Shown here: one piece after another, positions 18,212 through 27,434 of the stretch
How positions within the stretch are numbered: the first letter of the stretch is position 1
Layout: every line of letters starts with the position of its first letter
NCBI RefSeq assembly: GCF_020711255.1
Contig: NZ_JAJFAW010000017.1
Span: 58,889-122,888, forward strand
Source of the DNA: Hymenobacter plasmatis
GTDB lineage: Bacteria > Bacteroidota > Bacteroidia > Cytophagales > Hymenobacteraceae
Direction of reading: 5' to 3'
DNA length: 64,000 nucleotides
Notes under the pieces: generated by a model
What the model was told of the DNA's origin: nothing
What the model saw: the letters and a program-made list of their open reading frames with translations, nothing else
The model's database searches: none
Program-made: the position numbers and the translations under genes

Positions 18212-18937
18212 TTAGGCGCCCAGCAGCCCGTACTTGAGGATGCAGTAGATAGCCCGGAAGCCGTCGCGCCAGCCTATCTTTTTCCCCTCGGCGTAGGTGC
18301 GGCCGTAGTAGCTGATGCCCACTTCGTAGATACGCACGTTGGGTACGCGGGCTACTTTGGCCGTCACCTCGGGCTCAAAGCCGAAGCGCTTTTCTTGCAG
18401 CTGCAGGCCCTGAATGATGTCGCGCCGGAACATCTTGTAGCAGGTTTCCATATCGGTCAGGTTCAGGTCGGTCACCAGGTTCGAGAGGAAGGTGAGCATG
18501 TTGTTGCCGATGCTGTGCCAGAAGAACAGGATGCGGTGGGGGTTGCCGCCCATAAAGCGCGAGCCGAACACCACATCGGCAAAGCCTTTCAGGATGGGCT
18601 TCATCAAACAGGCGTACTCCTCGGGGTCGTACTCCAGGTCGGCGTCCTGAATGATGACGTAGTCGCCGGTGGCCTCGCGTATGCCCGTGTGCAGCGCCGC
18701 GCCCTTCCCCTGGTTCACAGCATGCTCGAGCAGGCGCAGCCCCATTTCGGGGTAGCGCGCCGCGTACGCCCGGATGGTATCGCCGGAGCAGTCGGTAGAG
18801 CAGTCGTTGACCAGAATAATTTCCTTGCCGATGTTGTTCACCAGCTCTAGCTCGCGCAGCAAATCCAGAATCTGGTGGATGGTACGGGCTTCGTTGTAAA
18901 CCGGAATAACGATGGAAAGCGTGTCGAATTTTACCAA
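18212..18937 (-). CDS. GT2 glycosyltransferase, polyprenyl-phosphate mannosyltransferase (DPM1)-like
   Basis: A GT-A enzyme of about 241 residues. [13 protein letters not shown] at the N-terminus, [17 protein letters not shown] (DxD) and [12 protein letters not shown] follow the DPM1/GT2 pattern, and no C-terminal membrane helix is evident. It would charge a polyprenyl phosphate with a sugar on the cytoplasmic face. TTG at 18937 places the start five residues before the first motif. A longer TTG start at 18985 adds 16 residues of unclear value. It is convergent with the membrane protein gene at 16349 (12 nt between stops). Confidence 0.82.
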   Translation of the reverse strand: MVKFDTLSIVIPVYNEARTIHQILDLLRELELVNNIGKEIILVNDCSTDCSGDTIRAYAARYPEMGLRLLEHAVNQGKGAALHTGIREATGDYVIIQDADLEYDPEEYACLMKPILKGFADVVFGSRFMGGNPHRILFFWHSIGNNMLTFLSNLVTDLNLTDMETCYKMFRRDIIQGLQLQEKRFGFEPEVTAKVARVPNVRIYEVGISYYGRTYAEGKKIGWRDGFRAIYCILKYGLLGA

Positions 18938-19023
18938 AACGGGGGCAGTTAGGTTAGCGTAAAAGTAAGAATACTTGCGACCCAACCCGTGGTTCAGCTA
19001 ACAATTACCTACATAAGGGGATA

Positions 19024-19815
19024 TTACAGACTACCGGTGCGGCCGCCGTCGACGGGTACGCTGGTGCCGTTGATGTAGCCGGCGGCCGGCGAGGCCAGGA
19101 AGGCTACGGCCGCGGCCACCTCCTCGGGCAGCCCAAAGCGCCGGGCCGGAATGAGCTTGAGCATCTCGGTTTCGACGGCCTCGGCCGACTGGCCGGTTTG
19201 GGCAGCTTTCTTTTCCACGAGCGAGGTGTGGCGCTGCGTGAGCGTGGCCCCGGGTAGCACGTTGTTGACGGTGATGCCGTGTGGGCCCAACTCGTTGGCC
19301 AGGGTTTTAGCCCAACTGGCCACGGCACCGCGGATGGTGTTGCTCACGCCCAGGCCCGGCAGCGGAACCTTTACTGACGTGCTCACGATGTTGATGATGC
19401 GCCCAAAGCCTGCCTGCTGCATGGCCGGCACCACGGCCTGGGCCAGCAAATGGTTGCACACTACGTGCTGATTAAAAGCCGCTTGCAGGGCCGCCACCGG
19501 CGCATCCAGCAGTGGCCCGCCCGCAGGGCCGCCGGTATTGTTCACCAGAATGTGAAAGCCCGTGGGGTGCTGGGCCAGGTAGCCCTGCACCACTCGGGCC
19601 AGGTGCTCGGGGTCGTTGAAGTCGGCCACAAGGTAGTCGTGTTGGTGGCCGGTGGGCGCCGGCAACTCCAGTACCGTTTCGCGCAGGCGCTCCTCGTTGC
19701 GGGCCAATAGCGTGATGGCGCAGCCGCGCTCGGCCAGGGCCTGGGCCACAGCCCGGCCGATGCCTTGGGTGCTGCCGCCCACCAGGGCGCGATAAGGAAG
19801 CAGGTCAGTATGCAT
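19024..19815 (-). CDS. Short-chain dehydrogenase/reductase
   Basis: A 263-residue classical SDR. GSTQGIGRAVA near residue 13 binds NAD(P), NNTGGPAGG corresponds to the NNAG motif, and the active-site Ser lies in IINIVSTSVK. The Tyr-x3-Lys position is occupied by SNTIRGAVASWAKTLANELG: the lysine is kept, but no Tyr appears at the usual place, where Asn-Thr stands. This resembles divergent SDRs often annotated as oxidoreductases near kynurenine genes. The substrate is unknown. A TATCTTTC -7-like box lies at 19823-19830, just upstream of the ATG. Neighbours suggest but do not prove a link to tryptophan breakdown. Confidence 0.8.
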   Translation of the reverse strand: MHTDLLPYRALVGGSTQGIGRAVAQALAERGCAITLLARNEERLRETVLELPAPTGHQHDYLVADFNDPEHLARVVQGYLAQHPTGFHILVNNTGGPAGGPLLDAPVAALQAAFNQHVVCNHLLAQAVVPAMQQAGFGRIINIVSTSVKVPLPGLGVSNTIRGAVASWAKTLANELGPHGITVNNVLPGATLTQRHTSLVEKKAAQTGQSAEAVETEMLKLIPARRFGLPEEVAAAVAFLASPAAGYINGTSVPVDGGRTGSL

Positions 19816-19982
19816 GATTTAAGAAAGATAAAACAAGAAATATTCGGGAATTTTTGCAAATTAGAGTTTAGCGTTCCTTTCCTGACACCAACTGCCCGCT
19901 CAAGCCGGCAAACATAACCCGCAGGTCGCCAGAACTTGCCCGGGCGGGGCGTTTTTGAAAGAATTCACTCCATCGCAGCGCT

Positions 19983-21620
19983 ATGCAAACGCTTCTACCC
20001 CGCTGGACTTTTCGCCGCATTGAGAGCAGCTTATTCTGGTTACTGCTGGGGTTGCACCTACTCCCCGTGTGGGCCTTTCGCTATTTCGTGAGCACCGACG
20101 GGGCGGCCCACCTCTACAATGCCTGGGTGCTGAAAGCCATGCTGCTCGACCCACAGAGCCGGTTTCGGGTGCTGCTGGATTTCAACCTCAACCCCGAGCC
20201 CAATTACCTGAGCCACGCATTGCTGGCGGGCCTGCTCACGGTGCTGCCCCCCTGGCTAGCCGAAAAAGTGGTGCTGACGCTGTACGTGGCCGGCCTGCCG
20301 CTGGCGGTACGCTACCTGCTGCAGAGCTGGCAGCCGGCTGCTGGGTTTCTAGCGGTGCTGGCGTTTCCGCTCATCTACAGCGTGGTGCTACAGTGGGGGT
20401 TTTATAATTTCTGCCTGAGCATGGTGGTGTTGCTGCTGGCCTTGGGCTACTGGAAGCGGCACCTGGCCGGCGTGGCGCGGCCTGGGGCCCGGCACATAGC
20501 CGGCCTCGTGGGCTTGGTTACGCTGCTGTACCTGGCCCACCCGCTGGCTTACCTCACGGCGGGCCTGCTGCTGGGCCTGTTGCTGCTAGAGCAGCTGCTG
20601 ACTGCCCCCCCGCGCGGCGGCAGGAGGGGGCTGGCCCCAATTATTGCCCAAGCCGGCGCCCTGCTGCTGGCGTTTCTGCCCACGCTGCCGCTACTGGGCT
20701 GGTACTTCTGGCGCAAGGGCGGCGAAGGCAACGGCGCCCCCGCTCCCCTGGGCCTGGCGCGCTACGCCACCGACCTGCTGGAGCTGGAGCCCCTGCGCTA
20801 CATGGGCCCGGCCGAGCGCCCCTACCGGGTGCTGGTGGCACTGGTGCTGCTGCTGGCGCTGGGCTACGCCGCGCGGCGGCACTGGCGCGGCCGGGCGCTG
20901 GCGCCTGCCTGGGGCTGGGCGGCGGGCGGCGGCCTGCTGGCTCTGGGCTACCTGCTGGTGCCCGATGCACTGGCGGGCGGCAGCGTCATCCGGCCGCGGC
21001 TGGGCCTGCTCTGCTACCTCGTGGCACTGGGCGGGCTGGCCACCGTGGCGTACCGTCCGGCGGTGCGCTGGGTGCTACTGCTGGGCGGGTTTGGGGCGGC
21101 CGGGGTGCTGCTGGGCTTTCGCTTTGGGCGCTACCAGATGCTGCAGGCCGGGCTGGATGAATACCGCTCGGCGGCGGCCTACATCCAGCCCGGCAGCACG
21201 CTGGCCCCGCTGCAGTTTGCGCAAACCCCCGACATGCCCGCCAGCCACGACCCGGCCGTGTCCATCGACGCCTTTGGGCACACCGCCGGCTACCTGGCCG
21301 TGGAACGCAACTTGGTGGATTACGAGAACTACGAAGCCCAGACTGGCTACTTCCCGCTGATATGGCGGGCCGGGCAGGAGCGCCTCAGCCAGCGCGACAG
21401 CCTGCCCCAACGCCTCGACGTGACGCCCCGCCCCGGCTCGCCGGCCCCCGACTACGTGCTGCTGTGGGCCCTTGCCGACACCACCGCCGTGCCCAGCGCC
21501 AACCGCCGCCGCGCCCTGGCCCAGCTCGACAGCTTTTACTGCCCTGTGTACCGCTCCCGCACCGGCCTGGCGCGGCTCTACGTGCACCGCCGGCTGGCAG
21601 TGGCCCGTGTGACGCGCTGA
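19983..21620 (+). CDS. Polytopic membrane protein of the glycosyltransferase-like group
   Basis: 545 residues, rich in Leu/Ala/Gly, with about ten to eleven hydrophobic helices. The first loop reads FRYFVSTDGAAHLYNAWVL, with an Asp-Gly at the point where GT-C enzymes carry the catalytic acid. A soluble C-terminal tail of about 170 residues follows, with SHDPAVSIDAFGH and YENYEAQTGYFP. I do not recognise a named family. ATG start at 19983. The gap to the next gene (3-hydroxyanthranilate dioxygenase) is 60 nt in the same direction, so it may be cotranscribed with the kynurenine genes. Confidence 0.65.
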   Translation: MQTLLPRWTFRRIESSLFWLLLGLHLLPVWAFRYFVSTDGAAHLYNAWVLKAMLLDPQSRFRVLLDFNLNPEPNYLSHALLAGLLTVLPPWLAEKVVLTLYVAGLPLAVRYLLQSWQPAAGFLAVLAFPLIYSVVLQWGFYNFCLSMVVLLLALGYWKRHLAGVARPGARHIAGLVGLVTLLYLAHPLAYLTAGLLLGLLLLEQLLTAPPRGGRRGLAPIIAQAGALLLAFLPTLPLLGWYFWRKGGEGNGAPAPLGLARYATDLLELEPLRYMGPAERPYRVLVALVLLLALGYAARRHWRGRALAPAWGWAAGGGLLALGYLLVPDALAGGSVIRPRLGLLCYLVALGGLATVAYRPAVRWVLLLGGFGAAGVLLGFRFGRYQMLQAGLDEYRSAAAYIQPGSTLAPLQFAQTPDMPASHDPAVSIDAFGHTAGYLAVERNLVDYENYEAQTGYFPLIWRAGQERLSQRDSLPQRLDVTPRPGSPAPDYVLLWALADTTAVPSANRRRALAQLDSFYCPVYRSRTGLARLYVHRRLAVARVTR

Positions 21621-21680
21621 GTTCCGGACGCGGTTCTGCCCGTATCTTACGGCGCCCGCAACTTTTCAGCCCCTCCACCC

Positions 21681-22211
21681 ATGCCCATTGCCCGCCCCTT
21701 CAACTTTCAACAGTGGATTGACGAACACCGCCATTTGCTAAAGCCGCCGGTGGGCAACCAGCAGGTGTTCACGGACAACAAGGACTTCATCGTGATGGTG
21801 GTGGGCGGCCCCAACGCCCGCAAAGACTACCACGTGGACGCCGGCGAGGAGTTGTTCTGGCAACTCGAGGGCACGATGACCGTGAAAATCATCGAAGACG
21901 GCCAGCCGGTGGACATCACCATCGGGCCCGGCGAGATCTTCCTGCTGCCGCCCAACGTGCCCCACTCGCCGCGCCGCCCGGCCGGCACCGTGGGCCTGGT
22001 GCTGGAGCGCTACCGCGAGCCCGGCGAGCTCGACGGCTTTCAGTGGTACTGCGAAAACTGCGGCCACAAGCTGTACGAGGAGTTTGCCGTCATCACCGAC
22101 ATCGTGGCCCAGCTCCCGCCCATCATGAATGCTTTCTGGCAGGACGACGCCAAGCGCACCTGCCAAGTGTGCGGCACCTACATGGAGGCCCCAGCGCCTG
22201 TGGCCAGCTAA
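21681..22211 (+). CDS. nbaC: 3-Hydroxyanthranilate 3,4-dioxygenase
   Basis: A 176-residue cupin enzyme that opens the ring of 3-hydroxyanthranilate with O2 to give 2-amino-3-carboxymuconate semialdehyde. The catalytic iron ligands are His51, Glu57 and His95 (YHVDAGEELFW and PPNVPHSPRRP), at the same numbering as the well-studied Cupriavidus enzyme. Arg47 and Arg99 for substrate binding are present. The bacterial-type second iron site is complete: Cys124-x2-Cys127 and Cys161-x2-Cys164. Length is typical. ATG start. A membrane protein gene follows after 11 nt, then ACMSD, the next enzyme of the pathway. Confidence 0.96.
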   Translation: MPIARPFNFQQWIDEHRHLLKPPVGNQQVFTDNKDFIVMVVGGPNARKDYHVDAGEELFWQLEGTMTVKIIEDGQPVDITIGPGEIFLLPPNVPHSPRRPAGTVGLVLERYREPGELDGFQWYCENCGHKLYEEFAVITDIVAQLPPIMNAFWQDDAKRTCQVCGTYMEAPAPVAS

Positions 22212-22222
22212 GCACACCTCCG

Positions 22223-23524
22223 ATGCGCTCCTTCTACGTGTGGCTGCTGACGGCAGCCCTGGCCGTGGCGGCCCTGGTGCAGGACCAACCCTGGAACCGG
22301 CTGAAAGTATTCAGCTGGGACCCCGGCGGCTACTATGCCTACCTGCCGTCGGCTTTTATTTACCACGACCTGGGCCGGGCCGATTCGTTGCAGCACCTGG
22401 TGGAAAAGTATGGCCCGGAAAAGACACCGGTGCTTGGCATCTACACGCTGCCCAACGGCCGCGCCATTTCCAAGTATCCACTGGGGCTGGCCGTGGGCGA
22501 GCTGCCGTGGTTTTGGGGCGCGCACCTCTACGCGAAAGCGCACAGCGACCTGCCCGATGGGTTTTCGCGGCCCTACCAGCAAAGCATGGTGCTGGCCGGG
22601 CTGGCTTATGGGCTGCTGGGCCTGTGGGTAGTGCGCAAGCTGCTGCTGCACTACTTCGACGACCGCACCGCGGCCTGGGCGCTGGCCGGCGTAGGCCTCG
22701 GCACCAACTTCTATAATTACGCCACCTTCGATGCGCCCATGGCCCACGGCGCGCTGTTTATGTGGCAGGCGGCCGCGCTCTACTGCACCGTGCGCTGGCA
22801 TGAAACCTTCCGCTGGCGGTGGGCCGCAGGCATTGGGCTGTTTTTGGGAATGGCAGTGCTGTGCCGCTTCACCGAAATGCTATACGTGCTCATTCCCCTT
22901 ACCTGGGGCATTACCTCCTTAGCCGCCCTGCGCCAGCGCGGGGCGCTGCTGGCCAGCCACGCCGGGCAGCTCGCGCTGATGGCGGCCATTGGGGCAGCCG
23001 TACTGAGTTTGCAGTTCCTGTTCTGGAAAGCTACTTCCGGACACTGGCTGGTTGACGCCTACAGCACGGAGCGGTTCGATTTCCGGCACCCGCACGTGTT
23101 CAATGGCTTGTTCAGCTTCCGCAAGGGGTGGTTTCTCTACACGCCGCTGGCCTTGCTGATGCTGCTGGGGCTGAACGCGGCGCGGCGGGCGGTGCCGGCC
23201 GTGGTGGTGCCCGCGCTGGTGCTGCTGCCGGTGCTGCTCTACGTCACCTTTAGCTGGGAGGCCTGGTGGTACGGCGGCGGCTTTAGTGCCCGGCCGCTGG
23301 TGAGCCTTTACCCGCTGCTGGCCCTGCCCCTGGCGGCCCTGCTGCTGCGGGCTCGCCAGCGCTGGGAGAGCTGGCGCCGCCAGGGGCTGCACCTGGCCGT
23401 GCTGCTGTGTATTGGCCTGAACCTGTGGCAGACCTGGCAGTACGCCAGCGGCCTGCTGATGTACGATAACAACACGCCGGAGATGTACCGACGCAACTTT
23501 TTCCACACCCCCTACGCCCCGTAG
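22223..23524 (+). CDS. Membrane glycosyltransferase-like protein, paralogue of the one at 16349
   Basis: 433 residues with about ten helices. Blocks shared with the protein at 16349 include [31 protein letters not shown], the DGFSRPYQQ stretch and [21 protein letters not shown]; only short parts are quoted. An Asp in the first loop fits a GT-C fold. It lacks the C-terminal beta-sandwich domain of its paralogue. ATG at 22223, 11 nt after 3-hydroxyanthranilate dioxygenase and 29 nt before ACMSD, so it sits inside what should be a catabolic operon. Its connection to that pathway is unexplained; an open frame from 22043 overlaps the dioxygenase gene and was not used. Confidence 0.7.
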   Translation: MRSFYVWLLTAALAVAALVQDQPWNRLKVFSWDPGGYYAYLPSAFIYHDLGRADSLQHLVEKYGPEKTPVLGIYTLPNGRAISKYPLGLAVGELPWFWGAHLYAKAHSDLPDGFSRPYQQSMVLAGLAYGLLGLWVVRKLLLHYFDDRTAAWALAGVGLGTNFYNYATFDAPMAHGALFMWQAAALYCTVRWHETFRWRWAAGIGLFLGMAVLCRFTEMLYVLIPLTWGITSLAALRQRGALLASHAGQLALMAAIGAAVLSLQFLFWKATSGHWLVDAYSTERFDFRHPHVFNGLFSFRKGWFLYTPLALLMLLGLNAARRAVPAVVVPALVLLPVLLYVTFSWEAWWYGGGFSARPLVSLYPLLALPLAALLLRARQRWESWRRQGLHLAVLLCIGLNLWQTWQYASGLLMYDNNTPEMYRRNFFHTPYAP

Positions 23525-23553
23525 TTTTCCTCACTTCTCGCCTGTCCCACCCC

Positions 23554-24588
23554 GTGCTGAGCATCGACATCCACACCCACATCCTGCCCGAGCGCTGGCC
23601 CGACTTAGCCGAGCGCTACGGCTACGGGGGCTTCATCCGGCTGGAGCACCACAAGCCCTGCTGCGCCCGCATGATGCAGGACGACAAGTTCTTCCGCGAA
23701 GTGCAGGACAACTGCTGGGACCCCGCCGTGCGGCTGCGCGAGTACGACCAGTTTGGGGTGCAGGTGCAGGTGCTCAGCACCGTGCCCGTGATGTTCAGCT
23801 ACTGGGCCAAGCCGGCCGACTGCCTCGACCTGAGCCAGTTGCTCAACGACCACATTGCCGACGTGGTGCACCGCTACCCCACGCGCTACGTGGGGTTGGG
23901 CACCATCCCGATGCAGGCGCCCAAGCTGGCCATCCAGGAGCTGGAGCGCTGCATGAAAATTGGGCTGGCAGGCGTGCAAATCGGCTCGCACGTGAACGAC
24001 TGGAACCTCGACCAGCCGGAGCTATTCGAAGTCTTTGCCGCCGCCCAGGAGTTGGGCGCCTGCGTATTTGTGCACCCTTGGGACATGATGGCCCAGCAGA
24101 AAATGCCCAAGTACTGGCTGCCCTGGCTGGTGGGCATGCCTGCCGAAAGCACGTTGGCGCTTTGCTCGCTCATCTTTGGCGGGGTGCTGGAGCGGCTGCC
24201 CCGGCTGCGCGTGGCGGTGGCCCACGGCGGGGGCTCGTTTGCCAGCACCATCGGGCGCATCGAGCACGGCTGGCAGGTGCGGCCCGACCTCTGCGCCGTG
24301 GACAACCCCCACAACCCGCGCAACTACCTGGGCAAGTTTTGGGTCGACTCCCTGGTGCACGACCCGCTGATGCTCGACTACTTGGTAAAGACCCTCGGGG
24401 CCGACAAAATCACGTTGGGCTCGGACTATCCCTTCCCGCTGGGCGAGCTGGAACCCGGCCAGCTCATCAAGTCTATGCCGTTTTCGGATGACATCAAGGC
24501 GCAGATGCTGGGCCAGAACGCGCTGGACTGGCTGGGGCTGGCCCAGGAGCGATTTATCACGGCACCCTCTCTGCTGGCCGGCCGGTAG
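23554..24588 (+). CDS. 2-Amino-3-carboxymuconate-6-semialdehyde decarboxylase (ACMSD)
   Basis: A 344-residue amidohydrolase-fold decarboxylase. It removes the carboxyl of ACMS to give 2-aminomuconate semialdehyde, diverting flux from quinolinate. The zinc site is visible as IHTH (His7, His9), a His in FVHPWDMM, the AHGGG histidine and the Asp in [24 protein letters not shown] and [13 protein letters not shown] are ACMSD-specific. The start is GTG at 23554. It follows a membrane glycosyltransferase-like gene and precedes kynureninase by 71 nt. The product would be taken by the dehydrogenase encoded at 5656. Confidence 0.94.
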   Translation: MLSIDIHTHILPERWPDLAERYGYGGFIRLEHHKPCCARMMQDDKFFREVQDNCWDPAVRLREYDQFGVQVQVLSTVPVMFSYWAKPADCLDLSQLLNDHIADVVHRYPTRYVGLGTIPMQAPKLAIQELERCMKIGLAGVQIGSHVNDWNLDQPELFEVFAAAQELGACVFVHPWDMMAQQKMPKYWLPWLVGMPAESTLALCSLIFGGVLERLPRLRVAVAHGGGSFASTIGRIEHGWQVRPDLCAVDNPHNPRNYLGKFWVDSLVHDPLMLDYLVKTLGADKITLGSDYPFPLGELEPGQLIKSMPFSDDIKAQMLGQNALDWLGLAQERFITAPSLLAGR

Positions 24589-24659
24589 GCGGCCATTGCC
24601 CGAATCTTTCCGGCCGGCCGCAACGGGGCGCGCTGCCTACCGCCGATATTTGCGCCTTC

Positions 24660-25940
24660 ATGACCTACGCCCCCGCTCCTATCTCCGCTGCCCAACTCGA
24701 CACCAACGACCCGCTAGCGGCTTTCCGCCAGGAGTTTCACCTTCCGCCCGGCCCCGATGGCCGGCCGTGCGCCTACTTCTGCGGCAACTCACTGGGCCTG
24801 CAGCCCAAGGCGGCCCGCGCCGCGGTAGAGCAGGAGTTTGAGGCCTGGGAACGGCTGGGCGTGGAAGGCCACTTCCACGGCACCTCGCCCTGGATGCACT
24901 ACCACGAAACGCTGACTACGGCATCGGCCCACCTGGTGGGCGCCCGGCCCATTGAGGTGGTGGTGATGAACAGCCTCACGGTCAACCTGCACCTGCTGCT
25001 GGTGTCGTTTTATCGCCCCACGGCCACGCGCTACAAGATTTTGATGGAAGGCGGCGCCTTTCCGTCCGACCAGTACGCCATAGAGAGCCAGGCCCGCCTG
25101 CACGGCCTCGACCCCGCCGACGTGATAGTGGAGCTGGTGCCCCGGCCCGGCGAGCATACCCTGCGCACCGCCGACATTGAAGCCACCATTCAGGAGCTGG
25201 GTGCCTCGCTGGCCACCGTGCTCATCGGGGGCGTGAACTACTACACCGGGCAGGCCTTCGACATGGCCGCCATCACGCGGGCCGGCCACGCGGTGGGCGC
25301 GCTGGTGGGCTTCGACCTGGCCCACGCGGCCGGCAACCTGGAGCTGCACCTGCACGACTGGGACGTGGATTTTGCCTGCTGGTGCTCCTACAAGTACCTG
25401 AACTCGGGCCCCGGCGGCACGTCGGGCGTGTATGTGCACGAGCGGTTTGCCCAGCGACCCGATTTGGTGCGGCTGGCCGGCTGGTGGGGCCACGACCCCT
25501 CCGATAGGTTTCAGATGAAAAAAGGCTTCCGGCCCATGCCCGGCGCGGCGGGCTGGCAGCTCTCCAATGCCCAGATTTTCCCAATGGCCATTCACCGGGC
25601 CAGCATGGATATCGTGGAGCGCGCTGGGGGCATGGCCGCCCTGCGCCGCAAGAGCGAGCAGCTCACCGGCTACCTCGAAACCCTTATCCGCGGGCTGGGG
25701 CTGCCCACCACCCAGCTGGAAATTATCACCCCCACGGACCCCGCCCAGCGCGGCTGCCAGCTCTCGGTGCTGGTGCACCTGCGGGGCCGCGAGCTGTTCG
25801 ACTACCTGGCCGGCTGGGGCATCATCGCCGATTGGCGGGAGCCCAACGTCATTCGTCTGGCACCCGTGCCGCTCTATAATTCGTTTGAGGATGTAAGCCG
25901 GGTGGGCGAGGCGTTGGCGCGCTTCTTCACTGAGGAATGA
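24660..25940 (+). CDS. kynU: Kynureninase
   Basis: A 426-residue PLP enzyme that splits kynurenine or 3-hydroxykynurenine into (3-hydroxy)anthranilate and alanine. The cofactor lysine is Lys245 in CSYKYLNSGPGG. YFCGNSLGLQPK near residue 38, GVEGHFHG, and GFDLAHAAGN before the lysine are family blocks. Length is standard. ATG start. It provides the substrate for the dioxygenase at 21681 and uses the product of the monooxygenase at 30813, with about 5 kb between them. Confidence 0.96.
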   Translation: MTYAPAPISAAQLDTNDPLAAFRQEFHLPPGPDGRPCAYFCGNSLGLQPKAARAAVEQEFEAWERLGVEGHFHGTSPWMHYHETLTTASAHLVGARPIEVVVMNSLTVNLHLLLVSFYRPTATRYKILMEGGAFPSDQYAIESQARLHGLDPADVIVELVPRPGEHTLRTADIEATIQELGASLATVLIGGVNYYTGQAFDMAAITRAGHAVGALVGFDLAHAAGNLELHLHDWDVDFACWCSYKYLNSGPGGTSGVYVHERFAQRPDLVRLAGWWGHDPSDRFQMKKGFRPMPGAAGWQLSNAQIFPMAIHRASMDIVERAGGMAALRRKSEQLTGYLETLIRGLGLPTTQLEIITPTDPAQRGCQLSVLVHLRGRELFDYLAGWGIIADWREPNVIRLAPVPLYNSFEDVSRVGEALARFFTEE

Positions 25941-26026
25941 AGAAAGAGGCCGGAAGAACAGCTTCTTCCGCCCCTTGCTCGATGCCCCACCCACACCCCT
26001 TCTACTTTCCTAATTCCTCAATTGCT

Positions 26027-26710
26027 ATGGAAGATTACGCCGCCAAGATGCTGCTCAAGACCGACGCGGCCCTGCGCGAATACGTGACCGGCCATGTCCA
26101 GTACCGCGAAGCCGCCGTGTTAGCGGCCTTCGATGAACTACGCCGCCGCGGGCAGCCTGCCCCCGAAGAAGCTGCCCTGCGCCCTGGCCTGGAAGAGGCC
26201 GCGGCCGCGCAACGCGCCCTCGAGGAAGCCGCCGAGGCCGAGCGCGAGCAAGCCGCCGTGGCCGCCGACCCCAGCGCGGCGCCCACCGGCCCGGCGCTGT
26301 ATTCGCCGATTACCATTGTGCTGTTTTCGCTGCCCTTCACCCTGCTGGCCGGCGGCACGCTGCTGGCCATCAACCTGTGGCGGCTGGACCGCAAGCGCGC
26401 CCTGCTCGGGCTGCTGCTCTTCATTGGGGCCTACATGCTGGCCGGTGCGCTGGCGCTGCAGTGGGCGCTGCCCCGCTACGGCCTGAGCGCGTGGTACGGG
26501 CCCCTGTTCAACCTGCCCGCTATTCTGGCTTATGTGCTGTGGTTCTGGCCCCGCTACGTGGGCGCGGTGAGCTACCGCAACCGCAGCTGGCTCCCGCCCC
26601 TGCTGGTGTGTTTTGCGCTGTTGTTTGGCATTCAAAAGCTCAATAACTACCTGATGCAGAAGCAGCCCAAGGAAGTACGCGAGCAGCTGGAGAAAATGAT
26701 GCCCAAGTAG
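26027..26710 (+). CDS. Hypothetical membrane protein with Ala/Glu-rich N-terminus
   Basis: 227 residues from the ATG at 26027. Residues 1-90 are charged, helical and Ala/Glu-rich, including LEEAAAAQRALEEAAEAE, which could form a coiled coil. Four hydrophobic segments follow from about residue 95 to 215. The last 15 residues are charged (LEKMMPK). I do not recognise the family. The open frame extends back to 25937 across the kynU stop, but that part looks non-coding. Function unknown. Confidence 0.65.
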   Translation: MEDYAAKMLLKTDAALREYVTGHVQYREAAVLAAFDELRRRGQPAPEEAALRPGLEEAAAAQRALEEAAEAEREQAAVAADPSAAPTGPALYSPITIVLFSLPFTLLAGGTLLAINLWRLDRKRALLGLLLFIGAYMLAGALALQWALPRYGLSAWYGPLFNLPAILAYVLWFWPRYVGAVSYRNRSWLPPLLVCFALLFGIQKLNNYLMQKQPKEVREQLEKMMPK

Positions 26711-26769
26711 CCGGCGCTATAAAACCGTCTAATCACCCAGCGGTTTCCAACGCTTTTTGCCTCTTGCCC

Positions 26770-27363
26770 ATGGCCCTGCTGCCCTTGCTCCTGCCCCAGG
26801 CCGACCTGCTGTTTGACCCCGCTTTTTTGCCGACGGCGGAAGCCGATACCTTGCTCACCCAGCTCACGGCGGAGGTGACCTGGGAGCAGCGCGCCATCAG
26901 GCTATTTGGGCAGGAAGTGCCGCAGCCCCGGCTCACGGCCTGGTACGGCGACCCCGCGGCCCGCTACACCTACTCGGGCCTGAGCTGGGAGCCGCGGCCC
27001 TGGACGCCCGTCCTGCTCTGCCTGCGCCAGCGCATCGAGGCCGCCACCAGCTCAACTTTCAACAGCGTGCTGCTGAATTACTACCGCGACGGCCGCGACA
27101 GCATGGGCTGGCACGCCGACGATGAGCCGGAGCTGGGCCCCGCCCCGGTTATTGCCTCGCTTAGCCTGGGCGCTACCCGGCGCTTCCGCTTGCGGCCGCG
27201 CGCCGGGCTGGCACATGCACCCCTGGGCCTGGACCTGCACAGCGGCAGCCTGCTGCTCATGCGGGGAGCCACCCAGCGGCACTGGCAGCATGCTTTGCCC
27301 AAAACGGCCCGCCCGCTAGGCCCCCGGCTCAACCTGACCTTTCGCTGGGTAGAGGCCGCTTGA
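26770..27363 (+). CDS. AlkB-like 2-oxoglutarate/Fe(II) dioxygenase
   Basis: A 197-residue protein of the ALKBH2/3-like group, which removes alkyl groups from damaged nucleic-acid bases by oxidative demethylation. NSVLLNYYRDGRDSMGWHADDE holds the iron ligands His and Asp (HxD) within a stretch quoted only in part here; the distal His is in RHWQHALPKT. The 2-oxoglutarate-binding Arg appears in GPRLNLTFRWV. PRLTAWYGD is a substrate-loop signature of the group. ATG at 26770 is preferred over TTG at 26764. Convergent with the TonB receptor gene, with a shared terminator between them. Confidence 0.9.
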   Translation: MALLPLLLPQADLLFDPAFLPTAEADTLLTQLTAEVTWEQRAIRLFGQEVPQPRLTAWYGDPAARYTYSGLSWEPRPWTPVLLCLRQRIEAATSSTFNSVLLNYYRDGRDSMGWHADDEPELGPAPVIASLSLGATRRFRLRPRAGLAHAPLGLDLHSGSLLLMRGATQRHWQHALPKTARPLGPRLNLTFRWVEAA

Positions 27364-27380
27364 CCTCTGGCTCAACAAAC

Positions 27381-27416
27381 AAAAAGCCCCGGCCTGCAAT
27401 CAGGCCGGGGCTTTTT
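27381..27416. terminator. Bidirectional intrinsic terminator
   Basis: AAAAAGCCCCGGCCTG (27381-27396) pairs perfectly with CAGGCCGGGGCTTTTT (27401-27416) around CAAT. A-tract and T-tract on the two sides let it act in both directions, serving the AlkB-like gene and the convergent TonB receptor gene. Confidence 0.92.
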
Positions 27417-27434
27417 GTGAAGCGCAGGGATTAA

